Of a DNA stretch of 64,000 nucleotides, positions 53,860 through 60,014 are shown piece after piece. A program made the position numbers and the translations under genes. Every line of letters begins with the position of its first letter. Position 1 is the first letter of the stretch. A model generated the notes under the pieces. That model worked only from the letters and a program-made list of their open reading frames with translations. It was not told where the DNA came from and ran no database searches. The DNA is from an uncultured Flavobacteriaceae bacterium. GTDB taxonomy: Bacteria; Bacteroidota; Bacteroidia; Flavobacteriales; Flavobacteriaceae. The stretch lies in the NCBI GenBank assembly GCA_943789365.1, contig CALSTV010000001.1, forward strand, positions 1,860,001 through 1,924,000, in the 5' to 3' direction.

Positions 53860-54743
53860 GATTTGAGTTTTTTTAAATTTTTGTTTCCCGAATAAATCAA
53901 AAATGGTATGGCCACAAAAGGTAAAAAGTGGTCAAAACCGGCAAGAATGATAACATATAAGAGTTGCTGCTGAAGGGGTCTGTTAAAAAAAGAGTATTTA
54001 ATCAGAATATTTATCATTACCGGAATAATTAGTAATGGAATCCATTTCAACAATGCAAACTTCCCTGAAATAAATATTATTATTCCTGTTGGAATTAATA
54101 AAAAAAGACTATTGTAAATAGCTGATTTAAATTGTTCAACAAGGTAGTTTTTGCTTTTGTTAACTTTAATAAAATAGATTTTCTCTCTGTAAAAGGATGG
54201 GATACTGAGTGTGAAGGCTACCATCAAAATAGCGAATAATATCAGGTTATTATTATCGTACAACAAACCAAGAATAATAAATAATGCAATCGCGACCAAA
54301 ACTGAAAAAAGTTTGTATTTTCTAAAACAAATCACCCAAAAAGGGTCGAATAATTTAAAAGGATATTTATTTATACGAGCGTTGTAACGGGGTAAGTTCA
54401 GGTATAACATTAGTACCAGTTGATACAATAAAAATGAAACCCATTGTCTGGCTAAGACTAGCGGTATGGTAAATGGTAGACTGTAAATTGAATATTCCAC
54501 ATAATAGATACGCTTATAATGTTTATTGTATCTCAATAAGTCGCAATCTTCTCTTTTCAAGTGTCGGACTAATATATCTAAAGAAAATAAAAGAAAATAA
54601 AAGTGATATTCCTTTGTGTATTGTAGTAAAAGATAATCTGTAATGCCTAAAAAAAGCAATACGGTCAAATAAACAGAAAAGTCTACTTTTCCAAATAGTT
54701 TTCTCAATCGAATTAAAATAAAATACCAAATTATTTTGATCAT
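53856..54743 (-). CDS. ABC-2-like membrane permease subunit
   Basis: A 295-residue polytopic membrane protein with about seven or eight helices (FSVYLTVLLFLGITDYLLLQ, LFSVLVAIALFIILGLLY, LLYVIILAGFDHFLPFVAIP). Family assignment is weak by eye, but the four-base overlap with the ABC ATPase gene shows it is the cognate permease. It starts 54 bases after the first peptide gene, beyond a hairpin. Immunity by peptide removal is the favoured inference. Confidence 0.78.
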   Translation of the reverse strand: MIKIIWYFILIRLRKLFGKVDFSVYLTVLLFLGITDYLLLQYTKEYHFYFLLFSLDILVRHLKREDCDLLRYNKHYKRIYYVEYSIYSLPFTIPLVLARQWVSFLLYQLVLMLYLNLPRYNARINKYPFKLFDPFWVICFRKYKLFSVLVAIALFIILGLLYDNNNLILFAILMVAFTLSIPSFYREKIYFIKVNKSKNYLVEQFKSAIYNSLFLLIPTGIIIFISGKFALLKWIPLLIIPVMINILIKYSFFNRPLQQQLLYVIILAGFDHFLPFVAIPFLIYSGNKNLKKLKS

Positions 54744-54760
54744 ACTGCTCTGTTAAAATT

Positions 54761-54791
54761 AGCACTTAGAACTTGTGAAATTCTAAGTGCT
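54761..54791 (-). terminator. Hairpin between peptide 1 and ABC permease (attenuator)
   Basis: AGCACTTAGAA (54761-54771) and TTCTAAGTGCT (54781-54791) form an 11-bp stem with a 9-base loop, just past the peptide 1 stop. On the minus strand it is followed by AATTTTAAC, a weak U tract. It could stabilise the peptide message and let only part of the transcripts continue into the ABC genes. Confidence 0.7.
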
Positions 54792-54796
54792 ATTTG

Positions 54797-54934
54797 CTAA
54801 TACGCTTTATGGGTTCCCATAGGACCTAATAGATACCATGCGACCACTATTGCCAAAGGTAAAATTCCCCCTTCAACCTCACGTACTTCTTGGGGATTCA
54901 ATTCCAGCACCCCATAATTTTCTAAATTTTTCAT
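54797..54934 (-). CDS. Double-glycine leader peptide precursor 1
   Basis: A 45-residue precursor too short for usual gene finders. The leader begins MKNLENYGVLELNPQE and ends VREVEGG; the hydrophobic positions and Gly-Gly match bacteriocin-type (ComC/GG) leaders cleaved by C39 peptidases. The 22-residue core starts ILPLAIVVAWYLLG and ends GTHKAY; it is hydrophobic and has no cysteine, so a lanthionine or disulfide is excluded. It has its own promoter-operator block and lies between the MutS-like and ABC permease genes. Antibacterial or signalling activity is inferred. Confidence 0.87.
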   Translation of the reverse strand: MKNLENYGVLELNPQEVREVEGGILPLAIVVAWYLLGPMGTHKAY

Positions 54935-55061
54935 AATCTTAAAATTTTAATTAAACATTTAAATTTTGTCAAAATCTTCAAATGTGCACCTAAAAAAACT
55001 TTGACAGCTATCAAATATAAATGCGCCCACTGCCAAACACTGGCAGTTTGCTGTTTTTTTG
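54866..55061. repeat. 196-bp duplicated promoter-leader block, copy 1
   Basis: Aligned without gaps to 57110-57305 (offset 2244) with about 15 differences by eye. It covers the peptide leader codons, a roughly 65-base 5' leader, the promoter and operators. At its far end it contains an in-frame relic of the regulator C-terminus (QKNSKLPVFGSGRIYI then stop, against QKNSKLPSYGSGCIYI in the intact gene). Homology stops abruptly at both ends. Confidence 0.93.
55000..55046 (-). promoter_or_regulatory. Promoter and operators of peptide 1
   Basis: On the minus strand TATATTTG (complement of 55012-55019) is the -7 box. No TTTG is at the -33 spacing; instead a CTGCCA-N5-TGGCAG palindrome (55030-55046) covers that area. 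A second inverted repeat TTTGACAGCTATCAAA (55000-55015, one mismatch) covers the expected transcription start. The layout suits an activator site upstream and a repressor site at the start. Confidence 0.65.
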
Positions 55062-55063
55062 TG

Positions 55064-55167
55064 ATAAAATTATTATTTCGAATTTTCCAGTTTTCATAAT
55101 TGAATTATCATTCCTCATTTTACAACAACTATCGACAAATCAGTCACTCTGAGTTTTATACAATTTT
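55064..55167. repeat. Duplicated intergenic module, copy 2
   Basis: Second copy of the module at 53144-53213, here with 37 bases between its two blocks (55064-55087 and 55125-55167). It starts inside the last codons of the MutS-like gene and leads into the peptide 1 promoter block. Confidence 0.85.
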
Positions 55168-56928
55168 CATATTTTTTAGTAAAAAGGAAGCATTTCTATT
55201 TTTTGAAATACCTTGTTTTAATTTATAATCGAAATGAAGTTCATCTTCTAAAATATCGCCATCGAAATACGCATTTTGAATTTGTTCGTACTTATCTGTT
55301 AGCGTACAAAGGCTTAAATCATGAGTTGCAATCAATCCGGTTGTATTTAATAGCAACAATTTTTCAAGAAACTGTTTAGAGCCTTCTGCTTTATCTATAC
55401 TGTTCGTTCCTTTTAGGATTTCGTCTAAAACAACAAAATAATGTTCTTGTTGTAAGGCTTCAACAATTAATTTCAATCTCTTTAATTCAGAGAAAAAGTA
55501 AGAGGTGTCTTTAGCTAAAGAATCAACAGTTCTCATACTTGTGATTAATTTTACCGGACTGTATTTCATTTCGGAAGCGCAAACCGGTAATCCTATGTTT
55601 GCCATTACAATACTCAAAGAAACAGTTCTTAAAAATGTGCTCTTTCCAGCCATATTGGAGCCAGTTACAATTGTAATCGTTTTTGAATTTATTAGGCAGT
55701 CATTTGTAATTCTCTTTTCGATATCCAATAATGGGTGTCCTAAGTCTTTTGCATGGATCACTGTGTCAGTGTCGGTAATTTCAGGAAAGGTATAATTGGG
55801 ATGATTGAAAGCAAAGTTGGCCAAACTGTTTTGTGCGTCAAAGAAAGAGACAATTTCAAAACACTCTGAGACGTAATGCTTGTATGAAAGAATCCACTTT
55901 TCAATTTTGTATGCTTGCCATAAATCCCATAAAAACAAAGAGTTTCCTATAAAAGCAAAGAGTAAATTATTTCGTTGGTCCAAAGCATCTAGCGCTTTAG
56001 AGAATTTTTGAAAGATTAAAGATGCGTTTTTGTTATTCCTTCTTAATTTTTCTTGCATCGAGATCAAAATTCTGGAATGATACGTTTCATTTTCTATCAT
56101 CTCTAAAAGCTTGTAGTATAGCTCTATATTAACCCTTGATTTGGAAGAATTGTCATAGATTTTATTAACTTTAGATACAAAAAGACTAGAAATACCCAGT
56201 CCAACAAAAATCCAAACCACTAAATGTGAGAATATTAAATAGTCAAAAAAGATACCAAAGAAAATTGAAATTGTAAAGGAAGAAAAAACGAGTACAATCT
56301 TCAATATATGTTTTGGCAAGAGAGCTTGATGATTCTGAATCCATTTTAAGGTTAGTAAAATAGGTGTCGTGTTTTTTACTAAATTGGCTGTTGTTGAAAA
56401 ATTTTGTCTCCATGTGACTTTAGTGGATAATTCTTTGATGATTTCCTGCCTATGTTCAATGCCCTTTTCGTTGTTTTTATTTATTAAATTAGAAAGATGT
56501 AATTTTCCTGCTATTGTGCAAGTTCTATTGATAGATTGAAAAAAGGAATCCTTTCCAAACAAGTCAATATCATTACTATAGAAATGCATTAAATCTGAAA
56601 ATTCATGGCCTGAATCAAGTAGAATAAAATTTCCATGAAGCGCGTTTATTTCAATATCGTTAAGTTTAACTAGTTCCGTAAGTTTTCTTTCTCTATGTTT
56701 TAAATTGAGTGAAATAAAGAAAACAATAAAAAAAATGAAGGTTCCAATTATTCCTGAAAGTAGCATTAGATAATGAGAAGTCAAATAATAATAAACAAGA
56801 AATAGAGTTGCCGAGAAAATTGCAAGTCTAAGTAGACCTATCCAAAATAAATATTTTTGAATTTTTCGCAAAGTGTTTGCATATCGATCTCTGTTGAGTT
56901 TATAGGTCAGTATTGGGTCGTTTACCAT
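55156..56928 (-). CDS. Membrane-anchored MutS-like ATPase
   Basis: A 590-residue protein with the MutS ATPase domain at its C-terminus: Walker A GSNMAGKSTF (about 423), STS-like region MRTVDSLAKDTSYFFSEL, Walker B VVLDEILKGTNS (about 500) and IATHDLSL. Upstream it has a MutS lever-like helical region but no mismatch-recognition domain. Four transmembrane helices are predicted, two near residues 28-75 and two near 205-255. Such proteins occur in Bacteroidota and have no known role; they are unlikely to do mismatch repair. Here it is enclosed by two peptide genes, which points to a function in the peptide system. Confidence 0.88.
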   Translation of the reverse strand: MVNDPILTYKLNRDRYANTLRKIQKYLFWIGLLRLAIFSATLFLVYYYLTSHYLMLLSGIIGTFIFFIVFFISLNLKHRERKLTELVKLNDIEINALHGNFILLDSGHEFSDLMHFYSNDIDLFGKDSFFQSINRTCTIAGKLHLSNLINKNNEKGIEHRQEIIKELSTKVTWRQNFSTTANLVKNTTPILLTLKWIQNHQALLPKHILKIVLVFSSFTISIFFGIFFDYLIFSHLVVWIFVGLGISSLFVSKVNKIYDNSSKSRVNIELYYKLLEMIENETYHSRILISMQEKLRRNNKNASLIFQKFSKALDALDQRNNLLFAFIGNSLFLWDLWQAYKIEKWILSYKHYVSECFEIVSFFDAQNSLANFAFNHPNYTFPEITDTDTVIHAKDLGHPLLDIEKRITNDCLINSKTITIVTGSNMAGKSTFLRTVSLSIVMANIGLPVCASEMKYSPVKLITSMRTVDSLAKDTSYFFSELKRLKLIVEALQQEHYFVVLDEILKGTNSIDKAEGSKQFLEKLLLLNTTGLIATHDLSLCTLTDKYEQIQNAYFDGDILEDELHFDYKLKQGISKNRNASFLLKNMKIV

Positions 56929-56983
56929 TTGAATAAGATTAAATTATTTTGCTTTGATTTGAATAATTCACTTCCGAAAACTC

Positions 56984-57017
56984 AAAAAAGAGACCATTTT
57001 GTAAAAAACAGTCTCTT
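56984..57017 (-). terminator. Intrinsic terminator after peptide 2
   Basis: Minus-strand AAGAGAC and GTCTCTT arms (complement of 57011-57017 and 56988-56994) form a stem that runs straight into six T. It lies 18 bases past the peptide 2 stop, so most peptide 2 transcripts should end before the MutS-like gene. Confidence 0.8.
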
Positions 57018-57034
57018 CATAATTCATTAATATA

Positions 57035-57178
57035 TCACGCCATAATGATATAATCTGCCATTCCTGTATTAAACCATCCACTTGATATGGTTACCCATGG
57101 AAACCATCCTCCCCCTTCAACTTCACGCATTTCTTGGGGATTCAATTCCAGGACCCCATAATTTTCTAAATTTTTCAT
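57035..57178 (-). CDS. Double-glycine leader peptide precursor 2
   Basis: A 47-residue precursor. Its leader is identical to that of precursor 1 except Val17 to Met, ending MREVEGG. The core after Gly23 starts GWFPWVTISSGWF and ends ADYIIMA: 24 residues, rich in Trp and Phe, without cysteine and unrelated to the first core. A third Gly follows the Gly-Gly, so cleavage is expected after residue 23. It lies directly downstream of the regulator gene and upstream of a terminator, with its promoter inside the regulator 3' end. Confidence 0.87.
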   Translation of the reverse strand: MKNLENYGVLELNPQEMREVEGGGWFPWVTISSGWFNTGMADYIIMA

Positions 57179-57305
57179 AATCTTAAAATTTTAATTAAAC
57201 ATTTAAATTTTGTCAAAACCTTCAAATGTGCACCTAAAAAGATTTTGACAGTTGTCAAATATAAATGCATCCACTGCCATAGCTTGGCAGTTTGCTGTTT
57301 TTTTG
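57110..57305. repeat. 196-bp duplicated promoter-leader block, copy 2
   Basis: Partner of 54866-55061. Here the block overlaps the last 16 codons of the intact regulator gene, then gives the promoter, 5' leader and leader-peptide codons of precursor 2. This copy is probably closer to the ancestral arrangement because the regulator is complete. Confidence 0.93.
57244..57290 (-). promoter_or_regulatory. Promoter and operators of peptide 2
   Basis: Minus-strand TATATTTG (complement of 57256-57263) contains the regulator stop codon. The perfect inverted repeat TTTGACAGTTGTCAAA (57244-57259) covers the expected start of transcription, and CTGCCA-N5-TGGCAG (57274-57290) covers the -33 region. The palindrome arms equal those of copy 1 while four of the five spacer bases differ. 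Confidence 0.68.
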
Positions 57306-57587
57306 AAAATGACGACTTCCGGCATTGATTTTTATTAGTTCGTCGCCTTTTAAAATTTCAATTTGAAAATGCATACGAAAATCGAAATCCGTGCTATAAT
57401 AATAGGTAAATGACTTCCTGCTATAACATAGAGGAGCCTCCATTTCTTTTAAGCTGTCAAGCAAACGAAACAAAGAGCGTTCGCTGATTTGCATTCTTCT
57501 TGCAAACTCTATGGGCATTCCTGTTTTTTCTTGTTTGATTAAATTGTGTGCTTTACGCAATTTCACCAACCGACTTATATTTTTCAT
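57255..57587 (-). CDS. Helix-turn-helix regulator of the peptide system
   Basis: A 110-residue protein. An N-terminal helix-turn-helix is about 20-50 (IEFARRMQISERSLFRLLDS), followed by a short strand-rich region (DFDFRMHFQIEILKGDELIK). Small HTH_11-like proteins of this kind stand beside GG-peptide genes in Flavobacteriaceae, from memory. It is the first gene of the island and its own 3' end carries the promoter of peptide 2, so translation of the regulator could interfere with or be coupled to that promoter. It is the natural candidate to bind the palindromes before both peptide genes. Confidence 0.82.
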   Translation of the reverse strand: MKNISRLVKLRKAHNLIKQEKTGMPIEFARRMQISERSLFRLLDSLKEMEAPLCYSRKSFTYYYSTDFDFRMHFQIEILKGDELIKINAGSRHFQKNSKLPSYGSGCIYI

Positions 57588-57694
57588 ATCACAGCAGTTT
57601 ATATATTTTAAAAATGTCGGGGGGAAGTCCTGTAAAAAAGACCGGAGGGGAAAGGCTCATCAATGTAAATAAGAACAGTTCCGAGCACGAAAAA

Positions 57695-57741
57695 CAAATA
57701 TAGGATAGAAAATCGTAAAAGTCAATCCCTAAATCTAGGGA
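57695..57741 (-). promoter_or_regulatory. Promoter of the regulator with upstream inverted repeat
   Basis: Minus-strand TTGAC (complement of 57721-57725), about 18-19 bases, then TATATTTG (complement of 57695-57702). Immediately upstream is the inverted repeat TCCCTAAATCTAGGGA (57726-57741), a possible operator. Between promoter and gene (about 57617-57655) the leader has unusual C-rich runs on the minus strand. Confidence 0.6.
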
Positions 57742-57818
57742 TATTTGTTTTTCATCAAAAATAGTGATGCAGACAGAAGGTGAATTCTAGGGGACTTGTA
57801 AAACGCGTAGGAAATCTA

Positions 57819-59948
57819 TCATTCTTCCCTAAAATTCATAGCCAATTGAATGCGTTTTCGTTGTAGGTCTACTTCTTCCACACGTACCTTTACCTGTTGG
57901 TTAAGTGCTACTACATCACTTACATTACTCACGTATCCGTTGGAAAGTTTGGAAATATGTACCAAACCACTTTCTTTGATACCGATGTTTACAAAACAAC
58001 CAAAATTGGTCACGTTGTTTACAATACCCGGTACAATCTGACCCACTTTTAGATCTTCAATCTTTTTAATATTCGGGTCGAATTGAAACAGTGCTGCTTT
58101 TTGTCTAGGGTCTAACCCGGGCTTTTCCAATTCTTTGACGATGTCTTTTAAGGTAGGCAAGCCAATAGTGTCGGTACAATAATCGTCGAGCACCAGAGAA
58201 GCTAACAAATCCTTATTTCCAATCAGTTTGGAAAGGTCTACTCGTAAGGCATTCGCCATTTTTTTAACAACGCCATGACTTTCCGGATGTACGGCAGAAT
58301 TGTCGAGTGGATTTTCTGCGTTGGGAATACGCAAAAACGCCACCGCTTGTTCATAAGCTTTGGCTCCCAAACGAGGGACGTTTTTGATGGCAACTCTACT
58401 AGGAAAACCACCGTTTTCATTTCTGTAATTCACAATGTTTTCTGCTAATTTAGGCCCAATTCCTGAAACATAACTCAATAAAGAGCTGCTGGCAGTATTA
58501 AGATTTACACCTACACTATTTACGCAGCTTTCTACAACTACATCTAGTTTTTCTTTGAGTTTGGATTGGTCAACATCGTGCTGATATTGGCCAACGCCAA
58601 TAGACTTTGCATCTATCTTCACTAACTCCGCCAACGGATCTGCCAAACGCCTTCCAATGGAGACGGCACCTCTTACGGTCACATCGTAATTGGGAAATTC
58701 ATCACGGGCAATTTTGGAGGCAGAATAAATAGAAGCACCGGCTTCATTTACGACATACACTGGAATTTTACGGTCGAATCGTACTTTTTTTACCAAAGCT
58801 TCAGTCTCTCGGGAGGCAGTTCCGTTACCGATAGCAATGGCCTCAATTTGATAGGCATTTACCAAAGAACTCAGTTTACCCATAGCTTCTTTCTCTTTGT
58901 GTAGGTAAATGGTTTCGTTGTGTTGTAGGGCACCGTAGGTGTCGAGACAAACCAGTTTGCATCCTGTTCTAAAACCTGGGTCTAAAGCCAAAATAGCCTT
59001 TTCTCCTAAAGGTGCTTGTAAGAGTAGTTGTTTTAAGTTTTTGGCAAATACATCTATGGCATTGGTGTCTGCTTTTTCTTTGGCTTTTGTAAGCGCTTCA
59101 TTGGAAAGTGAGGGAGCCAAGAGTCGTTTATAGGCGTCATTTATGGCCAACTGTATGTGTGTTGCACAATCGTTTTGAGAACGGATGATTCTATTTTCAA
59201 TTTTTGAAATAGCCTCTTCTTTGTCAATACTTATTTTTACACGAATAAAACCTTCGTTTTCTGCACGTAGAATGGCAAGTAAGCGATGCGAAGGACAACG
59301 GCTCAGGCTTTCTGACCAATCGAAATAATCGCGGAATTTTTGGGCTTTTTCAGCTTGAATGCCCTCTGTACCTTTTTTATTTTCTTTGGAGTTGATGATT
59401 GCATTTCTTTGGAAATTAAAGCGCAGTTGATTGCGCACATCCAAACGTTCACTGATCCATTCGGCCATGATATACCTTGCGCCTTCGAGCGCTTCTAGTC
59501 CATTTTCAATACTTCCTTTTACAAATTTTTGTGTTGTGTATTCCAAATCTTGCACATTCTGAGCCATGATCATTTTGGCAAGGCCCTCTAAACCTTGTTC
59601 ACGAGCGGTATCTGCCTTTGTTTTACGCTTTTTTTTGTAAGGTAGGTAGAGGTCTTCCAAATCGCTAAGTAGGGAAGCATTTTTTATTTTTCCCTCTAAA
59701 ATTGCATCCAACGCCCCTTGTTCTTGAATGGATGTAAGGATGGTCTTTTTTCTCTTTTCCAGTTCGTCGAAGTTCTTTTTATGTGCTAAGATGGCACCAA
59801 TTTGAACTTCGTCTAAATTTCCAGTTCTTTCTTTACGATATCGCGAAATAAAAGGAACAGTACAATCTTCAGAAAGTAATTTTAAGGTGTTTATGATACT
59901 GATGTCTCGTATATCAGTATGTGATTTTATATAATCGAGTACTTGCAT
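57819..59948 (-). CDS. tex: Tex-family RNA-binding transcription accessory protein
   Basis: A 709-residue cytoplasmic protein of the Tex/YhgF family. The N-terminal helical domain leads to the YqgF/RNase H-like domain (ILALDPGFRTGCKLVCLD, about 325). Helix-hairpin-helix repeats (LLSYVSGIGPKLAENIV) and a C-terminal S1 RNA-binding domain (VGQIVPGIVNNVTNFGCFVN) follow. It is an essential-type housekeeping gene and the apparent target of island insertion. Its last codons (Arg-Glu-Glu-stop) come from the incoming DNA, whereas the original end (Arg-Glu-Thr-stop) remains at 47309-47363. Confidence 0.95.
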   Translation of the reverse strand: MQVLDYIKSHTDIRDISIINTLKLLSEDCTVPFISRYRKERTGNLDEVQIGAILAHKKNFDELEKRKKTILTSIQEQGALDAILEGKIKNASLLSDLEDLYLPYKKKRKTKADTAREQGLEGLAKMIMAQNVQDLEYTTQKFVKGSIENGLEALEGARYIMAEWISERLDVRNQLRFNFQRNAIINSKENKKGTEGIQAEKAQKFRDYFDWSESLSRCPSHRLLAILRAENEGFIRVKISIDKEEAISKIENRIIRSQNDCATHIQLAINDAYKRLLAPSLSNEALTKAKEKADTNAIDVFAKNLKQLLLQAPLGEKAILALDPGFRTGCKLVCLDTYGALQHNETIYLHKEKEAMGKLSSLVNAYQIEAIAIGNGTASRETEALVKKVRFDRKIPVYVVNEAGASIYSASKIARDEFPNYDVTVRGAVSIGRRLADPLAELVKIDAKSIGVGQYQHDVDQSKLKEKLDVVVESCVNSVGVNLNTASSSLLSYVSGIGPKLAENIVNYRNENGGFPSRVAIKNVPRLGAKAYEQAVAFLRIPNAENPLDNSAVHPESHGVVKKMANALRVDLSKLIGNKDLLASLVLDDYCTDTIGLPTLKDIVKELEKPGLDPRQKAALFQFDPNIKKIEDLKVGQIVPGIVNNVTNFGCFVNIGIKESGLVHISKLSNGYVSNVSDVVALNQQVKVRVEEVDLQRKRIQLAMNFREE
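57831..57874. repeat. 44-bp direct repeat, inner copy within tex
   Basis: Last conserved coding stretch of tex, identical to 47320-47363. The repeat ends at the codon for Phe in AMNF; beyond it the two copies diverge but still both encode Arg-Glu and a stop within three codons, as expected for related tex ends from two lineages. Confidence 0.95.
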
Positions 59949-60014
59949 TTTATGTCTTTGTAGAAAGGGCTAAAATACGATTTCGACTTGTAGAAAAAAA
60001 GCCTTACCGGGCTA

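Larger units (their letters stand above)
47320..57874. mobile_element. Putative genomic island at the 3' end of tex carrying a peptide-secretion system
   Basis: About 10.5 kb bounded by perfect 44-bp direct repeats, one inside the end of tex and one a detached tex end. All twelve genes inside run on the minus strand and form a coherent set: regulator, two double-glycine peptides, MutS-like ATPase, ABC pair, DUF3267 protein, two small proteins, TolC, HlyD and C39 ABC exporter. Integration into the 3' end of a housekeeping gene with restoration of the coding sequence is typical of integrative islands. No integrase, relaxase or transposase is present, so the element would be immobile on its own or moved by homologous recombination. 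Confidence 0.75.

Noticed and set aside
53144-55167. Repeats inside the island as a CRISPR array
   Set aside because: Only two copies exist, they are 1.9 kb apart and there are no regular spacers or cas genes anywhere in the window.
55156-56928. MutS-like protein as a mismatch-repair enzyme
   Set aside because: It lacks the mismatch-recognition domain and has transmembrane helices, so DNA mismatch repair is not a supportable function.
47384-57587. Possible lanthipeptide or other modified-peptide cluster
   Set aside because: No LanB/LanC/LanM, radical SAM, YcaO or ATP-grasp gene is present and the peptide cores contain no cysteine, so an unmodified GG-leader system fits better.
57617-57655. 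C-rich runs in the regulator leader as a hairpin or riboswitch
   Set aside because: The runs are C-rich on the same strand on both sides and do not pair with each other; no known riboswitch core was recognised.
47364-57830. Integrase or transposase driving the island
   Set aside because: All frames in the interval were considered; none has tyrosine or serine recombinase or DDE motifs. The island call rests on repeats and content only.
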